A stretch of DNA of 64,000 nucleotides, taken from contig NZ_VSDO01000004.1 in assembly GCF_008084145.1 (NCBI RefSeq), positions 696,202 to 760,201 of the forward strand, read 5' to 3'. Positions 44,698 through 53,378 of this stretch are shown piece by piece. How positions within the stretch are numbered: position 1 is the stretch's first letter; each line of letters begins with the position of its first letter. Below the pieces are notes generated by a model, which did no database searches, was not told the origin of the DNA, and saw nothing but the letters and a program-made list of their open reading frames with translations. Position numbers and translations under genes: made by a program. The stretch is from Paenibacillus faecis. GTDB taxonomy: Bacteria; Bacillota; Bacilli; Paenibacillales; Paenibacillaceae.

Positions 44698-44743
44698 AGA
44701 GGCTTTGCCGGTCGATAAGACCCGGCGGGAGCCTCTTTTTTAT
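44698..44743 (+). terminator. Terminator of ridA
   Basis: AGAGGCTTTGCCGGTC pairs with GACCCGGCGGGAGCCTCT over two arms and is followed by TTTTTTAT. Confidence 0.88.
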
Positions 44744-44776
44744 CGAATAGAGATCAACTGCAAAAAACCGCCTTCC

Positions 44777-45541
44777 TCAGTCCCTCTCCCGAGCGCGAAT
44801 GAACAACAGGGAGGCGGAGAGAAGGAACAGTAAGGCCGCGGCCAAGCCCGCCGTCACAAACAGCAGGCGTTCGTCCGAATGCTTGTCCGCGATGGCGGCA
44901 AACCCCCAGGCCATCGGCAGAGGGAGCACCGCGTCGCGGGTGCGGCTGACGAGCAGGAAAACGACGGCGGCTCCGACAATCAGCAGCCCGGCAGCCGGAA
45001 CATCCGCCGGAAGCCCGGGCAACAAGCGGGTAGAAACGGCGTGCTGCATCAGGATCTGCAGATGGATCAGCGTCGCTGTCAGCACCCACCCCAAGTACAG
45101 ACTAAAGGGCAGACGGACGAACCAGATTTCCCCCAAATCCGGGCGAAGCGCGCTGCGGGTATGCCGGTGGAGCAGGAAGAGGGATAATAAGAGCAGCAGC
45201 AAAGCTCCGAAGGAAAGCGGCAGGTATTCATAGCGCCATAACAGCAGCCAGCTAATATGGAATAGACAGGACAGTCCGAACCGAACGGTAAAAGTCCGCA
45301 TCCACCGGCTATCGTGCTTTTTTTGCCGCCAAAGATAGACAACCGCGCATCCGATCAGCAAATAAACGATATTCCAAATGATGAAGGCGTACCCTTCCGG
45401 GGTAAGTCGGGAAAAATACCGATTGGACAGTTCCCCGGCTTTTGCGCCCCCTAAAGGAAACGCCTCCGCCATAATAGTAACCGCCATCAGGACGAGAAAG
45501 AATAATACGTTCCACCAGCGGCAAGCCTTGCTATTGAACAT
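44777..45541 (-). CDS. TspO/MBR-related membrane protein
   Basis: 254 residues with seven predicted membrane helices. The start resembles tryptophan-rich sensory proteins: NRYFSRLTPEGYAFIIWNIVYLLIG and the Trp-rich WLLLWRYEYLPL. It is longer than classical TspO (about 160) but matches the longer TspO-like class of Firmicutes. TspO proteins bind porphyrins in other bacteria. Here the function is unknown. ATG at 45541 with GGGCCC upstream gives no strong RBS. Confidence 0.7.
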   Translation of the reverse strand: MFNSKACRWWNVLFFLVLMAVTIMAEAFPLGGAKAGELSNRYFSRLTPEGYAFIIWNIVYLLIGCAVVYLWRQKKHDSRWMRTFTVRFGLSCLFHISWLLLWRYEYLPLSFGALLLLLLSLFLLHRHTRSALRPDLGEIWFVRLPFSLYLGWVLTATLIHLQILMQHAVSTRLLPGLPADVPAAGLLIVGAAVVFLLVSRTRDAVLPLPMAWGFAAIADKHSDERLLFVTAGLAAALLFLLSASLLFIRARERD

Positions 45542-45656
45542 GGAAGGGCCCCCTTCATCCGGTTATAAGTTGCTCCATTGCGTTTACTATATGAATATAC
45601 CCATTCCCGGGAAAACAATTATAGGTTGAACTAAAGGATTGGCGTTGGGGAAGGAT

Positions 45657-45707
45657 ATGAAAATAGGTTTCGGAGATACGTTGCCGACATTCAGCATTGA
45701 AGATTAA
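45657..45707 (+). pseudogene. 16-codon frame resembling a redoxin N-terminus
   Basis: GGGGAAGG precedes an ATG that opens a 16-codon frame (MKIGFGDTLPTFSIED) ending in TAA. The residues look like the first strand of AhpC/TSA-type proteins, and the frame stays open for another 15 codons after the stop. A decayed redoxin is possible, but the stretch is short. The gap 45542-46061 otherwise holds only repeat B2 and the promoter region of the helicase. Confidence 0.15.
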
Positions 45708-45731
45708 GATCCTTACCGTCGGGGCTACATC

Positions 45732-45922
45732 ATTAACGGGAAAATCTCCCGTTAAAGTACCGTTCTTGGCGCTTCTATCGAATTTAGCTGGAAAAACTCC
45801 ATCTATTTTGCAGCCTTTTTGCCGATATACACATTTTCAGGCGAATTAGCGGGAGATTCTCCAGCTAATTCGCCTCTGCAGCCGCATACGCACCAAATTA
45901 ACAGGAAGAATTCCCTTTAATC
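45732..45922 (+). repeat. Dispersed intergenic repeat, family B, copy 2
   Basis: Units such as TTAGCTGGAAAAACTCCATC (45784), AATTAGCGGGAGATTCTCCAGC (45844) and ATTAACAGGAAGAATTCCCT (45896) are variants of those at 30770-30965. Confidence 0.7.
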
Positions 45923-46061
45923 TAGATGAGTTGCAGGCGGAGGGAAGGGGAGACTGTGGGAAAAGTCGGAATGAAGAGCGGTTTTATATAGGAAAGGTTT
46001 CGTATAAGATAGAACTAGTGTGTTTCAAGGGAACAAGAATTGGGAACGACAGGAGATCACC

Positions 46062-49000
46062 ATGAATCAACGCCTTTATGGAATATGGCTTGGGGATGTG
46101 TTTTTTTGCTTCTCGGGCGAAATATCGGAGAGCAAAGTGGATGCCTGGACCGCGGCGGTACGGCCTTTGGAGCCGGTGCCGGGATTGCGTCCGTTTCAGC
46201 ATGCGGCCCTTCGCCTTGCCGAAGTAAGATATCCCGTCGCCCCGGGGAGAAGATCTGCGGGGGGAGGGGAGCGAAAAGGGCTGATCGGCCGGACGCTGGA
46301 AGGCCTGGCTCTCCCCGTGCCGGATGCCTGGCAGCTTCTTCTGAACTGGGACGAAGGATATTACGCATCCAGAGGCGTGCAGCCCGGACCGGAGTTCTCC
46401 TACTGGAGCACGGCGGCCCGCTTTGCCCTCGACCTTCTGCGTCGGGGGAAAATCGTGCCGGGGCTGAGGGCGGCGACGGGTCCGCTGAGCCGACGCCGCG
46501 GAACCCAAGCTTCGGCTGGGGCCGTCTGGGGGCCGCTGCTTGACCGCGAGGAGGACGCCGGGCGGTTCCGGCGGCTGGCCGAGGCGATGCCGCCGCTGGG
46601 GCTGGCCGCCATGCAGCAGCCTCCCGAAGCCGCGGAATGCGGAACGATCGCCGGTCGGCAGAACGCGCTGCTGCACTCCTTCCTGACGGCCATGGTGGAT
46701 CATGAAGTCCGAAAAGCCGTACAGGACCTTGGCCGGAAGCTGAATCCTTCACGCGCGGATTACCGCAGAGGGAGCTCGCCGCTCGCCGAGCTGTGGTGGA
46801 ATGGCCTGCTGAGCGCCGGAACGCCGCCGGACCTTACAGGCCACACGGCGGAGGTGGAACAGCTGGCGGAGGAGATTGCCAAAGCCGGCGGGGGACGCCT
46901 ATGCGCCGAGGACGAAGAGCAGGGGAGGCAAGCGGCGGGGACGCTTCGGCTTTGCCTGCGGATCGAGCCGCTGCCTTCCGGAGGCGGCGAGCCGGAGTCC
47001 CGGTTGGCCTGGCGCCTTTCGTTCTGGGGCGAAGGGGCCGAGGATCCGGCCGTGCTTCTCCCTGCCGGATTGGTATGGAGCTACCCGCATGCCGATATGG
47101 AAATCCGCGGACGGAAGTACGGCAAGGTGCGCGAAAGTCTGCTGCTTCGCTTGAAGAAAGCGGCGGAACTGTCGCCCGAGGTGGCGAGGGGGCTGGAAGC
47201 GTCCCGGCCGGAGGCGGTTCTACTGGAACCGGCGGAGATGGTGGCTTTTTTGAGCCGGTCCGTGGCGCTTCTCCGCAAACAGGGGGTGACGGTGCAGATG
47301 CCGTCCCGCTGGACCCGGGAAGGGCGCCGCCCCGCCGGGGTGAAGATCAAGGCATCGGGCTGGGGGGCCAAGTCCGAAAGCAAAGGAACGGAAGCCGGAC
47401 TCGGCGTCCAGCAGTTGATCGCCTTCGAGGCGGGCGCCGTACTGAACGGAGAGGAATTGAGCCAAGAGGAACTTGCCCGGCTGGCGGCCTCCAAGTCGCC
47501 GCTCGTCCTGTTCCGCGGGGAATGGATTGAAATCGACGTCAAGGAGCTCCGCCAGGTGCTGAAGTTTATGAAGCGGCAGGAAAGCGGTATGCTGACCTTC
47601 CGCGACCTGATGTACCTGGCTTCCGGGGCGGACGAGGATCATCGGTTTGAGGGATTCCAGGTAGAACGCGTGGAGACGGAGGGGCTGCTGGCCGTGCTGA
47701 TGAACGGCGAGCTGCTGCGGAACGCGCAGCCGCGCCCGGTGCCCGAAGCGCTGCACGGCACGCTCCGGCCTTATCAGGAAAGAGGTTTCCAATGGTTGGC
47801 GGCCATGCGTCAACTGGGATTCGGCGCTCTGCTGGCCGACGATATGGGGCTCGGCAAAACGGTCCAGGTCATTACGGAGCTGCTGGACGGCCTGGCCGAT
47901 TCGCCCGGAACCAGCTTGATCGTCTGCCCCACTTCGCTGCTGGGAAACTGGCAGAGGGAGCTGGACCGCTTCGCTCCGCAGCTGCGCCTGTACGTTCACC
48001 ATGGAAGCGACCGGCTGCATGGGGACCGGCTGGCTTGGGAATGCCGGAACAGCGACGTGGTGCTCACGACCTATCAATTGGCGGGGCGCGACGGCAAAGA
48101 GCTGCGGGAATTGGAATGGAAGACGATCGTGCTGGACGAAGCGCAGTATATTAAAAACTTCGGCACGAAGCAGGCTCAGAGCGTCATGAAATTGAGCGCG
48201 CCGCAGCGCATCGCCATGACCGGCACCCCGGTGGAGAATCGGCTGAGTGAGTTGTGGTCGATTTTTCAATTCCTTAACCCGGGATACTTGGGAACGCAAG
48301 CTTCTTTCCGGGCCAAATACACCGGGGGCGGCGATCCCCAAACCGCCGAGCTGGGAAGGCTGCGCAAGCTGGTTGCTCCGTTTTTGCTGCGCCGGCTGAA
48401 GAGCGACCCGGATATCCGTAAGGATCTGCCCGAGAAGATCGAGCTGAAATCTTACTGCTCGCTTACGGCGGAGCAGGCTAGACTGTATGAGGCCGTTACT
48501 GCCGATCTCATGACGAGAATCGGCGGTAGCGGAGGAATGGCCCGCAAAGGCCTGGTGCTGTCGTCGCTAACCCGGCTGAAGCAGATTTGCGACCACCCGC
48601 GGCTTGGAGCGAAGGGAGCCTTCGCCCCCGGGGCCGACCTGGAACGATCGGGCAAGCTGGAACGGCTGACCGAGCTGCTCGACCTCATCATGGATAACGG
48701 GGAGGCCGCTCTTATTTTCACGCAGTATGTACAGATGGGGGAGATTCTTCAGAAAAAGCTTGGCGAACGCTACGGGCAAACACCGTTTTTCCTGCACGGG
48801 GGCGTCGCCAAGCCGGAAAGGGACGCGATGGTCCGCGCCTTCCAGGAGGGGGCGGGAACACCGATCTTCGTCCTGTCGCTGAAAGCCGGGGGCGTGGGAC
48901 TTAATCTCACGCGGGCCAATCATGTCATACATTATGACCGTTGGTGGAATCCGGCCGTGGAGAACCAGGCCACGGACCGGGTATTCCGGATCGGGCAGCA

Positions 49001-49202
49001 AAAAAACGTGGAGGTGCACAAGCTCATCTGCCAGGGGACCCTGGAGGAACGGATCGATGAACTGATCGAACGGAAAAAGACGCTTTCCGAGCAGGTCGTC
49101 GGATCGGGTGAGCAGTGGCTAACGGAAATGTCCGACGAAGAGCTGCGCGGTCTGGTGATGCTGCAGGGTGCGGGAAGTATCATCGAGGAGGATGCGAGAT
49201 GA
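46062..49202 (+). CDS. SNF2-family DEAD/H helicase
   Basis: 1046 residues. The C-terminal half is a complete SNF2 motor: LRPYQERGFQW, ADDMGLGKT (Walker A, about residue 593), LDEAQ (motif II), TGTPVENRLSELWSIFQFL, then the second RecA fold with ALIFTQYVQMG, GGVGLNLTRANHVIHYDRWWNPAVENQATDRVFRIGQ. The N-terminal 500 residues have no motif I recognise but resemble SNF2_N accessory regions of Bacillales. ATG at 46062 has AGGAG six bases upstream; GTG at 46020 is less likely. It overlaps its SWIM-like partner by 4 bases (ATGA). Role in nucleoid or DNA repair is only inferred. Confidence 0.9.
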   Translation: MNQRLYGIWLGDVFFCFSGEISESKVDAWTAAVRPLEPVPGLRPFQHAALRLAEVRYPVAPGRRSAGGGERKGLIGRTLEGLALPVPDAWQLLLNWDEGYYASRGVQPGPEFSYWSTAARFALDLLRRGKIVPGLRAATGPLSRRRGTQASAGAVWGPLLDREEDAGRFRRLAEAMPPLGLAAMQQPPEAAECGTIAGRQNALLHSFLTAMVDHEVRKAVQDLGRKLNPSRADYRRGSSPLAELWWNGLLSAGTPPDLTGHTAEVEQLAEEIAKAGGGRLCAEDEEQGRQAAGTLRLCLRIEPLPSGGGEPESRLAWRLSFWGEGAEDPAVLLPAGLVWSYPHADMEIRGRKYGKVRESLLLRLKKAAELSPEVARGLEASRPEAVLLEPAEMVAFLSRSVALLRKQGVTVQMPSRWTREGRRPAGVKIKASGWGAKSESKGTEAGLGVQQLIAFEAGAVLNGEELSQEELARLAASKSPLVLFRGEWIEIDVKELRQVLKFMKRQESGMLTFRDLMYLASGADEDHRFEGFQVERVETEGLLAVLMNGELLRNAQPRPVPEALHGTLRPYQERGFQWLAAMRQLGFGALLADDMGLGKTVQVITELLDGLADSPGTSLIVCPTSLLGNWQRELDRFAPQLRLYVHHGSDRLHGDRLAWECRNSDVVLTTYQLAGRDGKELRELEWKTIVLDEAQYIKNFGTKQAQSVMKLSAPQRIAMTGTPVENRLSELWSIFQFLNPGYLGTQASFRAKYTGGGDPQTAELGRLRKLVAPFLLRRLKSDPDIRKDLPEKIELKSYCSLTAEQARLYEAVTADLMTRIGGSGGMARKGLVLSSLTRLKQICDHPRLGAKGAFAPGADLERSGKLERLTELLDLIMDNGEAALIFTQYVQMGEILQKKLGERYGQTPFFLHGGVAKPERDAMVRAFQEGAGTPIFVLSLKAGGVGLNLTRANHVIHYDRWWNPAVENQATDRVFRIGQQKNVEVHKLICQGTLEERIDELIERKKTLSEQVVGSGEQWLTEMSDEELRGLVMLQGAGSIIEEDAR

Positions 49203-50158
49203 GCCGGAGAACGGATCTCCCCGATCAGGGGAAGCTGAAAATGGAGCCTGTGCCGGGGGCGTTGCGCGTGCTGTTTCCGGAAGAGCGGCCCGAAGGAAGC
49301 GGGACGGGCTGGAGCAAGCGCGATCGAGAGGGAACCGGGGCGGGAAAAGCCGCCGCCAAGGCGGCCGATGGAGCGGGGGGCACCGGAACTGCCGGGGCCG
49401 CCAAGGCCTCCAAGGCCTCCAAGGCCGCTAAGGCCGACGGGGACGTCGCGGCCGCCTCCCCGCCGCTGTGCGTCGTCGAGCTGCCGGTTCCCGCGCCGGC
49501 CGGCGCCGATGGCGACCGCTTGGTGCGGCAGCTCGAGGGCCGGCCGCTGCTCGTCGCCGGCCTGCTGGAGGAGGGGGCGGCGGCGCTGACCGCCCTCCTC
49601 CCCGAGCTGCCGCCGTGGCGGCGGGAGCCGGACGCCGCCGCTGCGGCGCCCGCGTGCAACTGCGTCGCGGCCGGCTGCGGCCACGTGCCGCAGGCCCTGG
49701 CCGCCGCCGACGCGGCCTGGGCGGCCGACCCCGGCCTGCGGCTCGCGCTGCTCGGCTGGACGCCGGAGGCGCTGGCCGCGGCCGTGCTGGAGCGCTGGGC
49801 CGCGGCCCGGCCGCTGCCGGCGCCGGAGGAGGCCCTCCGCCAAGCGGCGGGCGGGCCGGAAGCCCAGCGCTCCGCGGCGGGCGACGGGCCGAACGTCGCC
49901 GAGTGGCTCGCGGAGCTGGCCGCCGAGGGGCGGCTGCACCTGCCCGGCCCGCAGCTCCACGACGTGGAGGCGGAGCTGCGAGAGCTTGCGCCTCCGCACG
50001 TGGAACCGGGGCGCGAGCCCGGCCCCGATCCCGCTCCGTGGGCCGGCCTCCTGCCCGGTGTCTCCGGCGCGGCCCGGGGCCTTGCTCTGGTCGCCGGCCG
50101 GGTGATGGAGCGCGCCGCGGACCTTCAAGCTGCGCATCCGCCCCAAAAGCCGCGTTAG
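49199..50158 (+). CDS. SWIM-zinc-finger-like protein coupled to SNF2 helicase
   Basis: 319 residues, very rich in Ala, Gly, Pro and Arg. The only clear motif is CNCVAAGCGH at C153, C155, C160 and H162, which matches the SWIM pattern CxC...CxH that binds zinc and usually DNA. In other Bacillales a SWIM protein is encoded next to the SNF2 gene, so position supports the call. The N-terminal 95 residues are low complexity with repeated KASKA. GC content is well above its neighbours, perhaps from drift. The stop is just before the terminator. The family's usual N-terminal domain seems replaced or lost. Confidence 0.6.
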   Translation: MSRRTDLPDQGKLKMEPVPGALRVLFPEERPEGSGTGWSKRDREGTGAGKAAAKAADGAGGTGTAGAAKASKASKAAKADGDVAAASPPLCVVELPVPAPAGADGDRLVRQLEGRPLLVAGLLEEGAAALTALLPELPPWRREPDAAAAAPACNCVAAGCGHVPQALAAADAAWAADPGLRLALLGWTPEALAAAVLERWAAARPLPAPEEALRQAAGGPEAQRSAAGDGPNVAEWLAELAAEGRLHLPGPQLHDVEAELRELAPPHVEPGREPGPDPAPWAGLLPGVSGAARGLALVAGRVMERAADLQAAHPPQKPR

Positions 50159-50182
50159 CTCCCCGGCACGCTCGCAATTGCA

Positions 50183-50231
50183 CAAAAAGCTGTCCCTCAC
50201 CGTTGAACACGGCGGGGGACAGCTTTTTTTT
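50183..50231. terminator. Bidirectional terminator between SWIM-like gene and alarmone synthetase
   Basis: AAAAAGCTGTCCC pairs with GGGACAGCTTTTT; A-run and T-run flank the stem on both sides. Confidence 0.9.
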
Positions 50232-50246
50232 GGAAGCGGGGGGCGT

Positions 50247-50942
50247 CTATTTCGGCAGGGGTTCGGTTTCGGTCCGCCGGGCGGGGATTTCCGAGGCCCC
50301 CATGATCTCGCGCCGCAGCCCGTGCATTTTTTTGTCCAGGGCGTCGGCCGCTTTGGCCGCCTCCGTCAGCTCGCGGATGACATGAGAGGGCACCTGTTTA
50401 TCATACTTATAGAACAGGATGTGTTCCATGCTGGCCCAAAAATCCATCGCCAACGTACGCATTTGGATTTCCACCTTCATCCACCGCTGCCCTTCGAACA
50501 GGGTCAAAGGGACCGCCACGATGACATGCAGGCTCTGGTAGCCGTTCGGCTTCGGCTGCTCGATGTAGTCCTTGATTTCAATGATGTTGATATCCTCGCG
50601 CTGCCGAAGATGGTCCAGCAGGCTATAAATGTCCTGGGCGAAGGAAAAGACGATCCGCATGCCCGCGATATCGTGGATTTGATTCACCATATTGTCGACC
50701 GTCAACGCGAAGCCTTTGCGTTCCAGTTTTTCCAAAATGCTTCTCGGTTCCTTGATCCGGGTCTTGATGTGTTCGATCGGGCTGTACCCGTTATGGATCT
50801 TCCACTCCGTCTGGATCAGCTTGATCTTGTTCTTCAGTTCATCCAGAGCGAGCTGGTACAGCGTGGGTAGCTTCTTCCATTCCTCCAGCTTCCGCAGCGC
50901 GTCATCCTTGATTTCCCATTGGTACAGTTCGCGAAGGTCCAA
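50247..50942 (-). CDS. Small alarmone synthetase, YwaC/RelP type
   Basis: 231 residues, a single RelA/SpoT synthetase domain without hydrolase or regulatory domains. HDIAGMRIVFSF, KDYIEQPKPNGYQSLHVIV and EIQMRTLAMDFWASMEH are typical; YSPIEHIKTRIKEPRSILEKLERKG matches YwaC closely. It makes (p)ppGpp from GTP/GDP and ATP. The TTG at 50942 has no RBS. A CTG at 50987, preceded at good distance by GGGAG, would add 15 in-frame residues and may be the real start. The C-terminal tail (about 210-231) is polar. Confidence 0.88.
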   Translation of the reverse strand: MDLRELYQWEIKDDALRKLEEWKKLPTLYQLALDELKNKIKLIQTEWKIHNGYSPIEHIKTRIKEPRSILEKLERKGFALTVDNMVNQIHDIAGMRIVFSFAQDIYSLLDHLRQREDINIIEIKDYIEQPKPNGYQSLHVIVAVPLTLFEGQRWMKVEIQMRTLAMDFWASMEHILFYKYDKQVPSHVIRELTEAAKAADALDKKMHGLRREIMGASEIPARRTETEPLPK

Positions 50943-51100
50943 CTGGTTCAGCAGGCCGTCTTTGTTACTCGGGTTGGATATACTCAGTCTAATCTACTCC
51001 CATTTCTTCTGAAGTTCTTACGTTTATTTTACCTTGAATAGGCCTGGAATTTCAAAAGAAATGCAGAGTGGTTCCAATCCCGGAATTCAGGCGTCCTGGT

Positions 51101-51472
51101 CTACCTGTTTAGCGGGGAGCCGCCGTTATATCCCGGATGATCGTAGTCCGTGTTCGACAGATTGCTGAGCACGCCCATATTCATGATCGCTTCCCGGGTC
51201 TTCTCGGTTCCGTTGCGGTACAGCAGCACGTAGATCTCGGTCAGCCGGCGGTTGAACCGATCGGACGCCTCGTCATGATCGGCCGATTTATAGGGTACGG
51301 GCGCGCGCTTCAACGTATACTCATCCTCTTTGGCCAGCTCACCGATTTTGTCGCGGAGCATCGAGAGATCCTCTTCATCGAGCACAACCTCGAATTCGGT
51401 GGACTCGTTCGGCACCTCCTGAACGAGGCGGTGCGTCACGGAAATATAGTAGTTTTTTTTCGGGGATGTCAA
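51101..51472 (-). CDS. Conserved-looking hypothetical protein
   Basis: 123 residues. TTG at 51472 is set by GGAGG eight to nine bases upstream; the nearby ATG leads to a stop after three codons. The N-terminus (KKNYYISVTHRLVQEVP) is a beta-strand pair, then acidic helices and a polar C-terminus with SNTDYDHPGYNGG. No signal peptide or membrane segment. I do not recognise the family. Confidence 0.6.
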   Translation of the reverse strand: MTSPKKNYYISVTHRLVQEVPNESTEFEVVLDEEDLSMLRDKIGELAKEDEYTLKRAPVPYKSADHDEASDRFNRRLTEIYVLLYRNGTEKTREAIMNMGVLSNLSNTDYDHPGYNGGSPLNR

Positions 51473-51695
51473 TTCGCCATTCCTCCTCTCCTAATAGGGA
51501 GCGTTTGTGATCTACACATTAATACACGGGGGCCATTCCAATGAATCAACGGGCGGATTTTCACCGCGGCCCCAAATCTGGTATGATAACTTCTAGAAAT
51601 TTATATCATAGGCATGATTAAGAGGCTCTAAGTGCATAGAAAGCTTTTCCGGTTGCTTTTTTTCGGGGAAGCCATGGAATGGGAGGATTGCATTC

Positions 51696-52457
51696 ATGAA
51701 TTTTTTACAGAGGATTAAAGACGGTGCTGGAAAAGTAACCGACCGCGCGCAAAACGCCGTGGAAATCGGGAGGCTGAACACACAGATTTCGAATATTGAG
51801 CGGGAGATGGGGCTTTATTTCCAAAGAATGGGCGAAGTTTTCTATGAGGGTTATTCCCGCAAAGATATGTCCAATGCGGAAAAAGAGATGATCGAGCTGG
51901 CCAAAACCTGCGATCTGTTATCGGAAGAGCGGGACGAAGTCCGCGCGAAAATCGCCGAGTTGAAGAATGAACGGCTGTGCGGCGCTTGCGGGAGAGCGGT
52001 CGCCGAGGACGCCATGTTCTGTCAGTACTGCGGACATAAGCTGGATAAGGCCAAGACGGCCGTCGGCAGGAAAAACGCCGCCAAGGAGTCGGAGGAGATT
52101 CGAAGCTACGGAAGTCACGGAAGCCATGACCTTAAAGATCCGTTGTCCTTGTTCGAAGAACCGGTTTCGGACGAAACGATCATTTATAAAGAGCCGGCGG
52201 CCACGATGTCCCCCGTGGTCCAAGAGGAGCGGGATCCCGACGAATTCCGCCGCATACGGGATCTGGAGCGCGAGCGCGAGCGGCAGGAGGAATTGGACCG
52301 CCGGATTCGTACCTGGAAGGAAAATGTCGATCCGCCGAAGAAACAGGTTTCCTCCGCGCTGGAAACGGGGATTCCGACAGTAAGCTGCCAAATCTGTGCT
52401 TCGGTGCTCGTCAAAGGGACCAAATGGTGTCCTCACTGCGGATCCGAGCAAATTTAA
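51696..52457 (+). CDS. Double zinc-ribbon cytosolic protein
   Basis: 253 residues. The N-terminal 90 residues form a coiled coil (LNTQISNIEREMGLYFQRMG). A zinc ribbon follows, CGACGRAVAEDAMFCQYCG (about 94-113); then a charged linker with ERERERQEELDRR; then a second C-terminal ribbon CQICASVLVKGTKWCPHCG. RBS GGGAGG. Such proteins often organise membranes or bind partners in Firmicutes; no function is known. Confidence 0.7.
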   Translation: MNFLQRIKDGAGKVTDRAQNAVEIGRLNTQISNIEREMGLYFQRMGEVFYEGYSRKDMSNAEKEMIELAKTCDLLSEERDEVRAKIAELKNERLCGACGRAVAEDAMFCQYCGHKLDKAKTAVGRKNAAKESEEIRSYGSHGSHDLKDPLSLFEEPVSDETIIYKEPAATMSPVVQEERDPDEFRRIRDLERERERQEELDRRIRTWKENVDPPKKQVSSALETGIPTVSCQICASVLVKGTKWCPHCGSEQI

Positions 52458-52549
52458 GTCTGGCTTTGGCTAATTCACCAATTTGTAAAAAGTGGGGCCC
52501 GAAATACGGATATCTTATCCGTAGTAGAAGGAGAGGCGCCCGCTGCTTG

Positions 52550-52592
52550 ACGGCACGGATTCGGGAGAGAAGGCTCTCCCTGAGCCGTGCCG
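52550..52592. other. Long nested hairpin, function unknown
   Basis: ACGGCACGG pairs with CCGTGCCG(c) and, inside it, GGGAGAG pairs with CTCTCCC around AAGG. There is no T-run, and it lies mid-way in the 249-base gap 52458-52706, so it may be an RNA processing site or a repeat. Confidence 0.4.
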
Positions 52593-52706
52593 CTTGCGTT
52601 TCGGTCAGCGGACTTTCGGTTCGCGTCGGGATGAAAACGCAGAGCCGGGGGAACGCTTAACATCAGTGCGGATCGTCATTTACTTAGTGAAAGGAGCATG
52701 AAGCGC

Positions 52707-53012
52707 ATGGAGTGCATCGTACATTTTGACGTCCATCATAAGAATGAGGTGAAAGAATTAAGGGGCCTAATCTTCTTGGAAAAAGGAAAGGTTCCTTCCG
52801 AGCAGGATTTTCTTTCTATGTTTGGGGAGATGGGTTACAAACTGCGGCTGGAGGACAAACAAAATTTGGTCTTTAAGCCGACGGACCCGGGAGCGGACTA
52901 TTCGCAGATCAAAATCCGCCGTCTGGACACGGGAGATAAAAGCTACAAAGAAGATACGGAGCTGCGCTCCCTCTTGAATCATCTTATTCCCGGTGAGTCC
53001 CGTCCTATCTAG
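52707..53012 (+). CDS. Small hypothetical protein
   Basis: 101 residues from the ATG at 52707; GAAAGGAG (52690-52697) is well spaced for this start and too close to the ATG at 52698. The sequence (MECIVHFDVHHKNEVKEL...) has alternating strands and helices and no signal. Not recognised. The gap to the riboswitch is about 100 bases. Confidence 0.6.
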   Translation: MECIVHFDVHHKNEVKELRGLIFLEKGKVPSEQDFLSMFGEMGYKLRLEDKQNLVFKPTDPGADYSQIKIRRLDTGDKSYKEDTELRSLLNHLIPGESRPI

Positions 53013-53110
53013 GACGTCGAGCCGGTCATAAAATTTCCTCTTTATTTCTTCGCCGGGTTTGCGTTATACTTCTAACATTGCATGAAAATCGACATTTTTT
53101 TTCATATATT

Positions 53111-53179
53111 TTCTCGTATATGTGCAGGAATCGGCCTGCATGTCTCTACCCGATCACCGGAATGGTCGGACTACGGGGA
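53111..53179 (+). promoter_or_regulatory. Purine (guanine-type) riboswitch aptamer
   Basis: P1 is TTCTCGTA (53111-53118) with TACGGGGA (53172-53179), eight pairs including G-U. P2 is TGCAGG/CCTGCA; J2/3 is TGTCTCTACC; P3 is CGATC...GGTCG; J3/1 is GACTACG. The C in GACTAC (the position that pairs with the ligand) predicts guanine or hypoxanthine rather than adenine. A terminator follows at 53269, so ligand binding should stop transcription of xpt-pbuX. Confidence 0.9.
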
Positions 53180-53268
53180 ATACCGCGGGTTGAAGAGAAC
53201 CGCGGCGCTTGGGAGGGATCCCGAGCCGCCGGAGGTTCTGCTCTGAACCCCGGTTTTTCCCTTGCTCT
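53180..53268 (+). other. Expression platform between purine aptamer and terminator
   Basis: About 90 bases, longer than in xpt of Bacillus subtilis. It holds a hairpin CCGCGG/CCGCGG (53183-53205) and CGGAGGTTC/GAACCCCG (53230-53252). I see no gene and no direct antiterminator complement to the P1 strand, so the switching pathway is not clear. Confidence 0.5.
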
Positions 53269-53308
53269 AGTCCATATTCCGGTCGGTCCGGGATATGGGC
53301 TTTTTTTT
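53269..53308 (+). terminator. Riboswitch-controlled terminator upstream of xpt
   Basis: TCCATATTCCGG pairs with CCGGGATATGGG (one T-G) and is followed by CTTTTTTTT. Confidence 0.9.
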
Positions 53309-53378
53309 CATGCTTGGCGTTAGGTACGGCAGAAGTTTGAGTTTGCAAGGACGAACGATATCAAGGGGGAGACGCGGA

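Noticed and set aside
49468..50385. 305-codon frame overlapping the SWIM-like gene
   Set aside because: It is a shifted frame of a GC-rich gene with an Arg/Ala/Pro-only composition; the annotated frame is coupled to the helicase and holds the cysteine motif.
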